Below, one piece after another: positions 41,562 to 50,031 of a stretch of 64,000 nucleotides of DNA. The notes beneath the pieces were generated by a model. The model was not told the origin of the DNA and did no database searches. It was given only the letters and a program-made list of their open reading frames with translations. Source of the stretch: Verrucomicrobiota bacterium JB023 (GTDB lineage Bacteria > Verrucomicrobiota > Verrucomicrobiia > Verrucomicrobiales > Akkermansiaceae); assembly GCA_030673895.1 (NCBI GenBank), contig JAUTCR010000044.1:55697-119696 (forward strand). The letters run 5' to 3'. Position numbers and translations under genes: made by a program. Each line of letters starts with the position of its first letter. Within the stretch, counting starts at the first letter, position 1.

Positions 41562-44282
41562 ATGGCAAGTGACGTTTTGAACGAGGCCTATTTCCAACGT
41601 GGATTTAAAGCCCTCGAGGACGAATTGGCGGGAGTGATGACGAGCCTTTCCGAGGCTCTTCCAGAAGGGGCCAGCGAGGTCGCCGGAGCACTTTGGAAAG
41701 AGGAGCAAGGACCGGCCGGGAATGCAGCTGATGCGGCGACCGTCGCGCAGGTTTCATCGGTCGCTTTCGAGCTGCTGAATATTGTGGAAGAGCGGGTGGC
41801 GTGGCGTTTTCGCAACATCCGCCGGTCGGAACATGGGACCGGCACCATTCGTGGTCTCTGGCCGGCCGTGGTCAAGCGGATGCATCGCTCGGGCCTCAGT
41901 GAAGACGAAGCCATCGCCGCCTTGAAGAAGGTGGAAGTCGAGCCTGTCTTGACCGCCCACCCGACGGAGGCCAAGCGCCCCATCGTGCGCGAGAAGCATC
42001 TCGCCATCTACCGTCGCCTAGCCGACTTGGAGGAATCCCGCACCGATCCACACCGCGAGGGCCGGGTTCGCTTCAGCTTCCGCGCAGAGCTGGAAGGTCT
42101 TTGGCATACAGGCGAAATCTTTATCAAGCGCCCGACCATTGCCGATGAGCGTCGCAATGCTCTCTATTACCTCCGTGAGGTTTTCCCCGGAGTGGTGCTG
42201 CGTCTGGATCAATCGCTTTCCTTGGCTTGGAAGGAGTGTGGCTGGGATCCCGAGCGCCTGCGTGCGGAGGAGGCTTTCCCGAAGATTCGATTCGCCAGCT
42301 GGATTGGCGGAGATCGCGATGGCCATCCTTATGTGACCGCCGAGGTCACGCAGCGGACCTTTAAGGAAATGAAGGACCAGGCTCTCCGCCTGCACCGTGA
42401 CTGGTTGCGGAAGTCGGCGGAATCCCTGACCCAGAGTGTTCCCTTCGTCAAAGCCAGCGAGGAGCTGGAGATTGCCATCACCAAGGTCGTGCAAGAGCTT
42501 GGACCGGAAGGGGATGAGATAGCCCGCCGCAATGAGCAAGAGCGCTGGCGCTGCTGGTTCTACCTTCTCCGCGAAAAGCTGGCCCGCACCATGAGCGGCG
42601 GCCCCGGGGGTTACCTCGCCGCTGAGGAGTATGAGGCCGACCTGCAGCTCGCCAAGCGCTCGCTCATCGAGGTGGGTGCTCCATTGGCTGTGCAGGAGTG
42701 GGTGAATCCTCTCCTCCGTCTGCAGCAGGTCTTCGGCTTCCATCTCGCCGCGCTTGATGTGCGGAATAATTCCGCCTCCCACGATCAGGCCATGGCCGAT
42801 CTCCTCGAAGCCGTGGGCATCGAGGATGGAGCACAATTTGCCGATTGGCCCGAAGAGCGTCGCGTTCAATTCCTCGACGAGGAACTGAAATCCCGCCGCC
42901 CCCTCCTGGCTCGGGGAGAGGTTCTGCCCGGGAAGGCTGCCGAGGTCATCGGCTACCTGCGGGTGGTCGCCGAGCAGGGTAAGAAGGAAGGCTCGAAGGG
43001 GCTTGGTCAGCTGATTATCTCGATGACGAGACAAGTGTCGGATCTTCTCGTGATGCAGGTCTTTGCCCGCGAGTCCGGACTTGCCACGTGGGAGGACGGG
43101 CGCTGGCACTCGCGCTTGCCGGTGAGTCCCTTGTTCGAGACCGGCGACGATTTGGCCGCCGCCGAGGGAATTCTTGCCAAGTATCTTGATATCACGGAAG
43201 GCGCCGGGCAGACGATGCAACCTGCCATGGTCGGCTACTCCGATAGTAATAAAGATGCCGGCGTCTTTGCCTCGCAGTGGGGAATCCATCGCGGGCAGCA
43301 GGCGATGGCGGAGGCTTGCTCGCAGCGCGGCCTGCCCACCCAGTTCTTCCACGGCCGGGGTGGCACCATCGGCCGGGGCGCGGGCCCTACGCAGTGGTTC
43401 CTCAAGGCCTTGCCTCCCGGTAGCTTGACCGGTCCGGTTCGTCTCACTGAGCAGGGAGAAGTCCTGCCCCGCAAGTATGCCCATGAGGGTAATGCGCATT
43501 ATCACCTCGAGCTTTTGATGGCCGGAGTCAGTGAGGCGGTCGCCCTGCAAGGGGTGAAGAAAGGAGTGCCCGAGGACCTGCGGGAGACCTTGAATTCCCT
43601 CTCCGACACCAGCGCGGATGCCTACCGCGAGCTATTCACCAGCGAGGGCTTCCTCGAGTTCCACCGGGCGGCCACCCCGATCGACGCCTTGGAGACCGGG
43701 GTCTTCGGCTCTCGTCCCGCGCGCCGGACAGGCAAGCCTTCCCTGAAGGATCTGCGGGCTATTCCGTGGGTCTTTTCCTGGACCCAGTCCCGTTTTTATC
43801 TCCCCGGTTGGTTCGGGGTCGGCAAGGGTTTGGAGCGCTTGAAGGATGAATCTCCCGCTGGATATGAGCGGATGAAGGAGGTCTTCAACGAAGTGTCCTT
43901 CCTCCGTTATGTCTTCACTAATGTGGAGACCTCGCTAGCGAGCGCGAATTTGGAGCTCATGGCGGCATATGGCTCGCTTTGTGAGAACGAGGAGCTGCGC
44001 CAGCGCGTGCTTGGAATCATCGAGGAGGAATTCGCCCGCACCCGGGCTCAGATCGGAGAATTTCTTGGAGGAGACTTCGCCTCCCGCCGCCCGCGGATGA
44101 ACAAGACCCTCGCCCTCCGGGAGTTGCCTCTCCGTCGCTTGCACGAGCAGCAGATCGCCTTGCTGCGGGATTGGCGGGCTGCCGACCGTCCGGTCGGTGA
44201 GAGTGACAATTTTGATTCCACCTTCCTAGCCCTTCAGATGACGGTGAACGCGATTTCCTCCGGTCTGCGCGAAACCGGTTGA
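41562..44282 (+). CDS. ppc: Phosphoenolpyruvate carboxylase
   Basis: 906 residues, full length for PEPC. Key motifs: VEVEPVLTAHPTEAKRP with the catalytic His, SWIGGDRDGHPYVTAE, FHLAALDVRNNS, VGYSDSNKDAG, FFHGRGGTIGRGAGPT (PEP-binding loop), and PWVFSWTQSRFYLPGWFGVG. The very C-terminus is INAISSGLRETG instead of the classical QNTG end, a mild divergence. It carboxylates PEP to oxaloacetate for anaplerosis. Two dyads follow the stop codon. Confidence 0.96.
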   Translation: MASDVLNEAYFQRGFKALEDELAGVMTSLSEALPEGASEVAGALWKEEQGPAGNAADAATVAQVSSVAFELLNIVEERVAWRFRNIRRSEHGTGTIRGLWPAVVKRMHRSGLSEDEAIAALKKVEVEPVLTAHPTEAKRPIVREKHLAIYRRLADLEESRTDPHREGRVRFSFRAELEGLWHTGEIFIKRPTIADERRNALYYLREVFPGVVLRLDQSLSLAWKECGWDPERLRAEEAFPKIRFASWIGGDRDGHPYVTAEVTQRTFKEMKDQALRLHRDWLRKSAESLTQSVPFVKASEELEIAITKVVQELGPEGDEIARRNEQERWRCWFYLLREKLARTMSGGPGGYLAAEEYEADLQLAKRSLIEVGAPLAVQEWVNPLLRLQQVFGFHLAALDVRNNSASHDQAMADLLEAVGIEDGAQFADWPEERRVQFLDEELKSRRPLLARGEVLPGKAAEVIGYLRVVAEQGKKEGSKGLGQLIISMTRQVSDLLVMQVFARESGLATWEDGRWHSRLPVSPLFETGDDLAAAEGILAKYLDITEGAGQTMQPAMVGYSDSNKDAGVFASQWGIHRGQQAMAEACSQRGLPTQFFHGRGGTIGRGAGPTQWFLKALPPGSLTGPVRLTEQGEVLPRKYAHEGNAHYHLELLMAGVSEAVALQGVKKGVPEDLRETLNSLSDTSADAYRELFTSEGFLEFHRAATPIDALETGVFGSRPARRTGKPSLKDLRAIPWVFSWTQSRFYLPGWFGVGKGLERLKDESPAGYERMKEVFNEVSFLRYVFTNVETSLASANLELMAAYGSLCENEELRQRVLGIIEEEFARTRAQIGEFLGGDFASRRPRMNKTLALRELPLRRLHEQQIALLRDWRAADRPVGESDNFDSTFLALQMTVNAISSGLRETG

Positions 44283-44297
44283 TTGACCATCCACGAC

Positions 44298-44321
44298 GCA
44301 GCCCCTCCCAAGGGGGGCTGC
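44298..44321. terminator. GC-rich hairpin after ppc
   Basis: GCAGCCCC pairs perfectly with GGGGCTGC across an 8-base loop, 15 bases after the ppc stop codon. There is no U tract, so it may act with the next dyad or as an mRNA-stabilising element. Confidence 0.5.
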
Positions 44322-44324
44322 CAT

Positions 44325-44355
44325 CACTCGAGACGAGTTCTCTTCGTCTCGAGTG
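44325..44355. terminator. Perfect 12-bp stem hairpin between ppc and the membrane protein gene
   Basis: CACTCGAGACGA and TCGTCTCGAGTG form a perfect 12-bp stem with a 7-base loop, only 3 bases after the preceding hairpin. TT follows, without a longer U run. A factor-assisted terminator for ppc or a regulatory dyad before the downstream gene is likely. Confidence 0.6.
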
Positions 44356-44403
44356 TTGCCAAGTGCGGGCTGCTCGCCTAGGGGATTGGCAGTGAAGGAA
44401 GGA

Positions 44404-45012
44404 ATGCATCCCTACGAGGCAATCCCGCTGGCAACGGCAGGGCTCATTGCGGGCCTGTGGTTGATTTTTCTCCATGGCTTGATGTTGTGGCGCTCTGATG
44501 CGGCCAAGGCTTGGCTGAAGAAGCTTCCCCGGAACACCAATGCCGGCGTTTATGTCTTAGCCGTGGGGATGCTCTGGTTCTGGCTACTCGTGGCCCCCGA
44601 GCGCATCAGCGGCAGCATGAGCTTTTTGGGCGCCCTCTCGATGGATCTAGGTGACTTCAATCGCCTGAAGCCCATCCTGCGGCTGCTGGTTCCCGTCGCG
44701 TACTTTGGAATGATTTTTTACGTGAAGGAGTTCCTCTTCGTCCGCGGCCTGGGCGTGGTGGCTCTGATGGCCGCTGCGCCGTTGCTCGATGCCGCCTTCC
44801 TCAAAGAGCCCGGCAGCCGGGTGCTGCTATCGGCCTTCGCCTACGTGATGTTGACGAAGGGGATGTTCTGGGTCGGCATGCCATACACCTTCCGTGATGC
44901 AGTGACTTGGGTCACCAAGAGCGATACCCGCTGGAAGGGTGCGGTCATCGCCGGGCTCGCTTACGGTGTGATCCTGCTTCTCCTCTCCTTGACCAGCTGG
45001 CGAGGCTACTAA
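44404..45012 (+). CDS. Conserved multi-pass membrane protein of unknown function
   Basis: 202 residues from the ATG at 44404, preceded by GAAGGAAGG; longer upstream starts would run into the hairpin. Five or six hydrophobic segments (IPLATAGLIAGLWLIFLHGLML, YVLAVGMLWFWLLVA, LRLLVPVAYFGMIFYV, LGVVALMAAAPLLDAAFL, AVIAGLAYGVILLLLSL) separated by short loops; charged residues at loops only. No catalytic motif or known family is recognised. It lies downstream of ppc in the same direction but behind two hairpins, so it is probably separately expressed. Confidence 0.8.
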   Translation: MHPYEAIPLATAGLIAGLWLIFLHGLMLWRSDAAKAWLKKLPRNTNAGVYVLAVGMLWFWLLVAPERISGSMSFLGALSMDLGDFNRLKPILRLLVPVAYFGMIFYVKEFLFVRGLGVVALMAAAPLLDAAFLKEPGSRVLLSAFAYVMLTKGMFWVGMPYTFRDAVTWVTKSDTRWKGAVIAGLAYGVILLLLSLTSWRGY

Positions 45013-45128
45013 TTCGCCCGTTGGGCGGGTTCGCCTCAGCCGTTCCGTGTCCTGTAAGGCAGCTTCTTCCAAGAGGAGCGAGTGTTGCACCCTCCCGGAA
45101 GAAAAGCCGTTCTGAAGGCCGGCGAGGC

Positions 45129-45731
45129 TCAATCGAGCACCTCGACTAGCCAGCGAGTCATGGCCTCGTGGGAGTCGACGTTGTAGCGCCAGGAGTGCAG
45201 GCTGAGCTGGAGGCCCGTCGAGATATTCTCCGGCAGGTCATCGATGTAGAGGGTCTCCTCGGGCTTGAGCGAGTATTTCTCGAAAGCGTGATGATAGATG
45301 GCCGGGTCAGGCTTCACTGCATCAATCTCATAGGAGAAGATCCGTCCATCGAAGAGCTGGAAGAGGGTCTCGTAAGTGCTGAGGAAGTAGTCGGCGTGCG
45401 CCTGATTCGTATTGGAGAAGAGGTAGAGCTTGATGCCCCGTCCCTTGAGGTCGCGGATGGTCTCCCACATCGGCGCGATGGGCTCAAAGATATCGTTCCA
45501 CGCGACGAGGAAATCCTCCTTCGGTCCTTCGTAGCCCAGCTTCTTGGAAGCCCACTCGATGAAGTCGTCCATCGTCATTTGCCCGCCTTCCAGCTCGTCC
45601 TTCCGCTCGAGGAGCGAGTGGATACGTGCCTCCGGATCCGCGAGTTCGCTGGGGATGAGACGTTTCAGGGAGTTTTCGAAGTCCGTGGTGAGGAGGACGT
45701 TACCAATATCAATCAGTGCTGCGTTGATCAT
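45129..45731 (-). CDS. HAD-superfamily hydrolase (YihX-like phosphatase)
   Basis: 200 residues. Motif I is DIGNVLLTTD (nucleophile Asp8, in the D-x-G-N-V form typical of YihX-type sugar phosphatases). Motif II is LYLFSNTNQAH with Ser, motif III Lys is in AVKPDPAIYHHAF, and motif IV is LYIDDLPENI. The insertion is a helical C1 cap. It dephosphorylates a small phosphorylated metabolite, possibly a sugar-1-phosphate. It is translationally coupled (4-base overlap) to the upstream glycosyltransferase. Confidence 0.92.
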   Translation of the reverse strand: MINAALIDIGNVLLTTDFENSLKRLIPSELADPEARIHSLLERKDELEGGQMTMDDFIEWASKKLGYEGPKEDFLVAWNDIFEPIAPMWETIRDLKGRGIKLYLFSNTNQAHADYFLSTYETLFQLFDGRIFSYEIDAVKPDPAIYHHAFEKYSLKPEETLYIDDLPENISTGLQLSLHSWRYNVDSHEAMTRWLVEVLD

Positions 45732-46840
45732 GGGGAGTTATCGAGGTGTTTGAGAATGTATTGCGCGGTGATGCTGGCCGAGTGAGGCCGGGAGTGGCGG
45801 GCGAGGTTTTTCTTCCAACGCTTCCACTCCGCACAGTTGTCGGCGAGAAGAGAGCCCAGGCTTTCCTTGAGCGAATCCGGGGTGTCCGCGAGGTCGCCAC
45901 CGCCGATGCGCCTGAGAAGCTCGAGATTGCCTTCCTCCTGACCGGGGACGAGGTGGTGGATGAGCATGGGTGTGCTGGCGGCAAGGCATTCATGGGTCGT
46001 TGCTCCACCAGCTTTACCAATCGCGAGATGATGGGTGCAAAGGTGGCGGGGGATTTGCCGGGCCCAGCCGAAAATCCGGACTCGACCGGGGAACTCGGCC
46101 TTCAGCTGCCGGGCGGAGGGGTAGAGGCGACGGAAGTTGCGGCCGAGGATGAGAGTCAGCGTGGTCTGTTCCTGTTCCAGGACGGGTCGCGCCACCGCAT
46201 CAAGCTGCGGCTTGCGGGCCGTGGCGAAGAAGAGCACGCGGAAGGGACTCACTGGTGAGCGGGAGGTGAGCGGCGGAAGTGACTCAAAAACAGGAGAGAC
46301 AGGGAATCCAGTTTCCACAATCTTCTCTGGAGGCAGTCCGTGTGCCAGCATTTCGCGACGGGTGTGGCTATCGGTGACCAACCAGTAATCGGTTGGCGCT
46401 TGCAGCCAGGCATTGTTGATTTCAATCGAATCCGTCACGATGGTGAAGACCTTGCCTTTCCACTGACCCCGCCTCACGAGCCGGTCGATGAAGTAGGGAT
46501 ACAGCGGATAGGTGCTTACGATGGCATCGGGTTGGAATTCCTCAACTTGTTGTTGCAGAGCAATCTCCGGTCGACGCATGAATTCAAACTTCTCCTTGGA
46601 GAAATCCCTCCGCTCAGTGGCGCGATAAACCATGTTCCAGAGAAAGGGGGAGCGGACGGTGAGCATGCGGTAGCCGCCCCGCAGTGTGTTATTCATGATG
46701 GGCGCTCCATCCGCGCAGGGGTCGATGACACGGACTTCTGCCATCCCATAGAGGGCCCGCGCCAGTCCCCGGGCCGCACTGTTGTGCCCGTCTCCATAGC
46801 CTGCTGTCACGATGAGTATCCGCGGGGTATCGCCCTTCAC
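45728..46840 (-). CDS. MGDG synthase-like glycosyltransferase (GT28 type)
   Basis: 370 residues with a GT-B fold. The N-terminal lipid-acceptor block ILIVTAGYGDGHNSAARGLA and the C-terminal donor site GKAGGATTHECLAASTPMLIHHLVPGQEEGNLELL match monogalactosyldiacylglycerol synthase and the processive diacylglycerol glucosyltransferases. IVSTYPLYPYF and FTIVTDSIEINNAWL also match. It probably glycosylates diacylglycerol using a UDP-sugar at the inner membrane. The coupled HAD phosphatase could supply or recycle a lipid or sugar phosphate (inference). It is divergent from the membrane gene cluster. Confidence 0.9.
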   Translation of the reverse strand: MKGDTPRILIVTAGYGDGHNSAARGLARALYGMAEVRVIDPCADGAPIMNNTLRGGYRMLTVRSPFLWNMVYRATERRDFSKEKFEFMRRPEIALQQQVEEFQPDAIVSTYPLYPYFIDRLVRRGQWKGKVFTIVTDSIEINNAWLQAPTDYWLVTDSHTRREMLAHGLPPEKIVETGFPVSPVFESLPPLTSRSPVSPFRVLFFATARKPQLDAVARPVLEQEQTTLTLILGRNFRRLYPSARQLKAEFPGRVRIFGWARQIPRHLCTHHLAIGKAGGATTHECLAASTPMLIHHLVPGQEEGNLELLRRIGGGDLADTPDSLKESLGSLLADNCAEWKRWKKNLARHSRPHSASITAQYILKHLDNSP

Positions 46841-46999
46841 TGTTGTCGCCTTCTACCAGTCCACCGGTTTTCTCAGAAATGAAAAAAGAGAAAAGGACGC
46901 CAGCAGGGAAAATACTTATCGAAAGCCACGGTAGGAGGGAGCAAGAAGCTGGTCTTCCTATGGTTGCGCCCAAGCGCAAAGTTGATAAACCTTTCTTAC

Positions 47000-48016
47000 G
47001 TGAAACAGCGCAAAACCAAGCCCGTTGAATTGCGGGTGGTCGATGAAAGCCCGGAGAATCCTCCCGTCGAGCGCCTCGACGCGCCCTCCCGCCGCAAGGG
47101 GCACACCCCGGGCGAGGTGAAGATTGCTCTCCCCGACTCCCCCTTGGCCGAGCCCGAAGAGGAGGCCGAGGCCTCGGAGGCTGAACCGGTCCAACCTTTT
47201 GTCATCCCTCCGGCCTTCATCTTCATCGCTGTGGTTCTCTTCCTCGCCATGCTCGGCTACGGGGCCTTTCTCCTCATGGGAAGCGATGAGCAATCCGACA
47301 ACCTGGCGACGGAGGTTCGGGAGAAGCTGGCAGCCCAAGCCGAGATGGAAGAGAAGGCGAAGGACATGGTGGAGCAGGTCAATGAGAGCATCGACGGCTT
47401 CTCCAGCGCGGAAACGGTGGAAGAAATGGCCCAGTGGGTCCGCCACCGCGAGCGAGTGCTTCCTCTGATGAAAGCTCACTATGAGAATCATCCTCTGGAG
47501 CCCAAAAGCGGGGCGACACTGATCGAGCAAATCCCGATCAGCCTCGACACGAAGACCTTCCTGGTTTTGAGCGTCCGGTTCGATGATGAGAGCTCCCGTA
47601 GCTACCTCGCTGAATACACTCTGGAGGGCGAGGTGCTGATCGATTGGGAATCCATCGTCTGCTATCAACCCAAGCCCATCGATGTGCTCCTCAATGAGAG
47701 GCCGACGGAGTCCTTTGACCTGCGGGTTTATGCGAGGCCGGACAATTTCTACATCTACGACTTCAGGGATTCCGACAAATACCAATGCATCAAGCTCAGC
47801 TTTCGGGATTCCGAGCTCGAGCTTTATGCCTATGTGGAGCGGGAGAGTGTGACCGCTCTGCAGCTCAAGCGCTACATTGGCCGGGCCTATGGTCGTGGTG
47901 AGCCATGTCTCCTGCGCGTCCGATTCCTGGAAGGCTCCCACCCCTCCACGGGGGTTTTGGTGGAAGAATTTCTCGCCAGCCGATGGGCTTACGTCGATAA
48001 TCCGGACGATGAGTGA
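47000..48016 (+). CDS. Hypothetical single-pass membrane protein, first of a three-gene cluster
   Basis: About 338 residues from a GTG at 47000; TTG codons at 46982 and 46964 are alternatives. Residues 1-65 are charged and acidic (PEEEAEASEAEP), followed by one transmembrane helix (VIPPAFIFIAVVLFLAMLGYGAFLL), a coiled-coil-like stretch (LATEVREKLAAQAEMEEKAKDMVEQ) and a soluble C-terminal domain with a WESIVCYQP and DFRDSDKYQCIKLSF pattern. No known family is recognised. Its last 8 bases overlap the next gene, so the three genes are coupled. Confidence 0.75.
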   Translation: MKQRKTKPVELRVVDESPENPPVERLDAPSRRKGHTPGEVKIALPDSPLAEPEEEAEASEAEPVQPFVIPPAFIFIAVVLFLAMLGYGAFLLMGSDEQSDNLATEVREKLAAQAEMEEKAKDMVEQVNESIDGFSSAETVEEMAQWVRHRERVLPLMKAHYENHPLEPKSGATLIEQIPISLDTKTFLVLSVRFDDESSRSYLAEYTLEGEVLIDWESIVCYQPKPIDVLLNERPTESFDLRVYARPDNFYIYDFRDSDKYQCIKLSFRDSELELYAYVERESVTALQLKRYIGRAYGRGEPCLLRVRFLEGSHPSTGVLVEEFLASRWAYVDNPDDE

Positions 48017-48452
48017 TGAACAACCCCAGCCACCGGGCGGGCTCAAACCAGGCGGCACGGAAGGCGGCGATGGCTTGTTCATGGCTGGTGGGGGACTGAC
48101 TCTGCTTGGTCTGGGCCTCTACTTCTTCCTCGATTCCGTCAGAGTCGTTTCGGGAGCCTTTGGTGTGTTCTCCGGGATGGTGCATCGCGGGGGCTTGGGG
48201 CAGACGACCTCGATGGGGCTGATTTTCCTGCCTTTCATCATCGGCGTCATCATCCTCTTCTACGATGCCTCTAAGCGCTGGGCCTGGTGGTTGTCCGGGC
48301 TAGGGCTGGTGATGATCGTGATCGAGATTCTCAGCCGGATCCGTTTCGTGCTGAACATGAAAACGACCCACCTTCTTCTCATTTTCGTTCTCATCGCGGC
48401 GGGCGCCGGGCTGATTGCGCGAGCCTATAAGACAACCCGATCATCCTCATGA
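48009..48452 (+). CDS. Small multi-pass membrane protein, second of the cluster
   Basis: 147 residues from the ATG at 48009. A soluble Pro/Gly-rich N-terminus (MSDEQPQPPGGLKPGG) is followed by four hydrophobic segments (LFMAGGGLTLLGLGLYFFL, GLIFLPFIIGVIILFYDA, WWLSGLGLVMIVIEILSRI, LLLIFVLIAAGAGLIARA). The loop GVFSGMVHRGGLGQTTSMG is glycine-rich. No family is recognised. It overlaps both neighbours (8 bases upstream, 4 bases downstream), strong evidence of translational coupling. Confidence 0.8.
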   Translation: MSDEQPQPPGGLKPGGTEGGDGLFMAGGGLTLLGLGLYFFLDSVRVVSGAFGVFSGMVHRGGLGQTTSMGLIFLPFIIGVIILFYDASKRWAWWLSGLGLVMIVIEILSRIRFVLNMKTTHLLLIFVLIAAGAGLIARAYKTTRSSS

Positions 48453-48865
48453 AGACCTTTCTGTTCATCCTGTTGATTGGGTGCGCCATTTCGCTGGTGC
48501 TCGTTGTCGATTATTCCCAATTCGTCGGCGGACTGTATATTCCCGAGCCTCGAACACCGCTTTTTCTCGGGCTGTCGATCATCTTTGGCAGTGCTTTGAT
48601 TGCTCTCACCCTCTCTCTCGGTCGCAATCGGCAGAATATCTACGAGACGTATCTAGAGTTGCAGGAGAGGCTGTCTGATGGCCCGCTCGCGATGGAGGAG
48701 TTGGAGAAAGTCATGGGTGCGACCAGCAAGTATCATGTGGAGTCTGACGGGACCGCGCGTTTTCAGAGCCGTTTGTCGTCCGCCCAGCGCCAGATCTTAG
48801 CTCAGCTGGCCTACGAGGGTCGGATTCTGATTTCCCAAGGGCAAGTGAGCTTGCCCCGGGATTGA
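48449..48865 (+). CDS. Small membrane protein with soluble helical C-terminus, third of the cluster
   Basis: 138 residues. Two transmembrane helices (FLFILLIGCAISLVLVV, TPLFLGLSIIFGSALIALTL) precede a cytosolic segment (LELQERLSDGPLAMEELEKVMGA, then SSAQRQILAQLAYEGRILIS). That segment looks like a winged-helix-type helical domain (sequence impression only). It ends 36 bases before a convergent methyltransferase gene. Function unknown. Confidence 0.75.
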   Translation: MKTFLFILLIGCAISLVLVVDYSQFVGGLYIPEPRTPLFLGLSIIFGSALIALTLSLGRNRQNIYETYLELQERLSDGPLAMEELEKVMGATSKYHVESDGTARFQSRLSSAQRQILAQLAYEGRILISQGQVSLPRD

Positions 48866-48901
48866 AGTGCTTCAACGAATACGGGTTGGCAGAGGCAAAC
48901 C

Positions 48902-49621
48902 CTAGCCCAGTCGCCGCCATTTAGTGATCAGGGCGACCGTCCATTGGAATTTGCGCGCTGTCTCCCGGATGAGGAAAGGCTCGTTGGTTTCTTCCAGTAG
49001 CTCGAAGTCCTCCAAGAGGCGGTGCTTGAGCCATTCCAAGGTGCGTCCGGTTGGCCAATTCCCGGGAGGAGTGAATTCCTCCAGCCATGTGCAGGGTGTG
49101 GCCAAGACAAGTTCGCCCCCCGGATTGAGAAGACCCGGCAGGCGGTCAAGAAAGCGGTCTGGCTCAGGGAGCCGGCAGATGAGGTTGGCGGCGAGGACGC
49201 GGTCGAAGCTTCCGAGGTCGGACCGGAGGTTCATGGCATCGCCCTGCTCGAAGCTGACCCGGCTCGAATCGATACCCCGGGGAAGAGCCACCTCCAGATC
49301 GGTCTCGATCATTCCCTCTTCCAAGCGCTGGATCTTGCAAGCGCCTTCTTTGATATCCTCTGCGGCCTTGATGAAAGCGTGGGAGTAATCGATGCCGATG
49401 ACCTCCTTACAATAACGAGACATCTCGTAGCTGGAGCGACCGACCGCACAGCCAACGTCGAGCCCCCGGTCGACCTGCTCGAGGCCGAAGGGCTTCGTCA
49501 CGCGGACAGCGTAATCGAGGGCATCCTGTGGACCGAAGGCCCAGGGAAGAACTTCCTCCGGGCGAGCATAGTGGAAGAGGAGGTATTCCGAGAGAAGTTT
49601 CCCGGTCTCATAGATATTCAT
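48902..49621 (-). CDS. Putative 4-mercaptohistidine N1-methyltransferase (OvoA C-terminal-like)
   Basis: 239 residues. A class I SAM-dependent methyltransferase with motif I LDVGCAVGRSSYEMSRYC and the acidic end of strand 2 at VIGIDYSHAF. The N-terminus (NIYETGKLLSEYLLFHY) matches the stand-alone family related to the C-terminal domain of OvoA, annotated as putative 4-mercaptohistidine N1-methyltransferase. It would add the methyl group in ovothiol A synthesis. No OvoA sulfoxide synthase is in the window. It is the second gene of an operon with a cupin 18 bases upstream. Confidence 0.85.
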   Translation of the reverse strand: MNIYETGKLLSEYLLFHYARPEEVLPWAFGPQDALDYAVRVTKPFGLEQVDRGLDVGCAVGRSSYEMSRYCKEVIGIDYSHAFIKAAEDIKEGACKIQRLEEGMIETDLEVALPRGIDSSRVSFEQGDAMNLRSDLGSFDRVLAANLICRLPEPDRFLDRLPGLLNPGGELVLATPCTWLEEFTPPGNWPTGRTLEWLKHRLLEDFELLEETNEPFLIRETARKFQWTVALITKWRRLG

Positions 49622-49639
49622 GTTGTGTGGTCGACCTTG

Positions 49640-49999
49640 TTAGCCGTTGGGATGGGACTCCTCGTAGAAAAAATCGGATTCGTCGTGCTTTGGGACGGGG
49701 ATATTGAGCAGCTTCAGCTTGCCCACCGCGCGGTGGCGGCAACCAGGGCGGATGAGCACGGCAGAGAGAGGCTTGACCGCGATCAGCTCGCCGTCGAGCT
49801 CGAGGTGGCCCTCTCCTTCCAGGATCACATAGATCTCCGTAGTCTTCCGATGGAAATGAGCAGTGGGCTCATCGCTGACTTCAAGGAAATGAACCGAGGC
49901 CGGAGCATCATCCAAGTCGGCGAAGCCACGGCGGGTGGTGCCGCAACAACAGTCGAGAGGCGGGAGATCCGCCAGCTCGACTTGCTCAAAACGTTTCAT
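49640..49999 (-). CDS. Small cupin protein
   Basis: 119 residues with the two cupin motifs: DEPTAHFHRKTTEIYVILEGEGHLELDG (H-x-H and Glu ligands) and a second block PLSAVLIRPGCRHRAVG with the last His. The N-terminus carries a CCCG run (LPPLDCCCGTTRRGFAD). It may be a metal-dependent dioxygenase or thiol-acting cupin. The operon with an ovothiol-type methyltransferase raises the possibility of thiol-histidine chemistry (inference). Confidence 0.88.
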   Translation of the reverse strand: MKRFEQVELADLPPLDCCCGTTRRGFADLDDAPASVHFLEVSDEPTAHFHRKTTEIYVILEGEGHLELDGELIAVKPLSAVLIRPGCRHRAVGKLKLLNIPVPKHDESDFFYEESHPNG

Positions 50000-50031
50000 C
50001 AGCGGAAGAGAGTGAAGCGGCGCCGGTGACG

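Noticed and set aside
42018..43550. 510-codon minus-strand open frame
   Set aside because: Antisense to ppc, whose motifs are intact; no protein family features.
46841..46999. Riboswitch in the leader of the membrane cluster
   Set aside because: GAAAGCC and GGTAGGAGG patches looked suggestive but I could not build a known aptamer.
46958..48082. 374-codon minus-strand frame
   Set aside because: Mirror of the coupled membrane gene at 47000; the plus strand shows membrane helices and overlapping starts, the minus strand does not.
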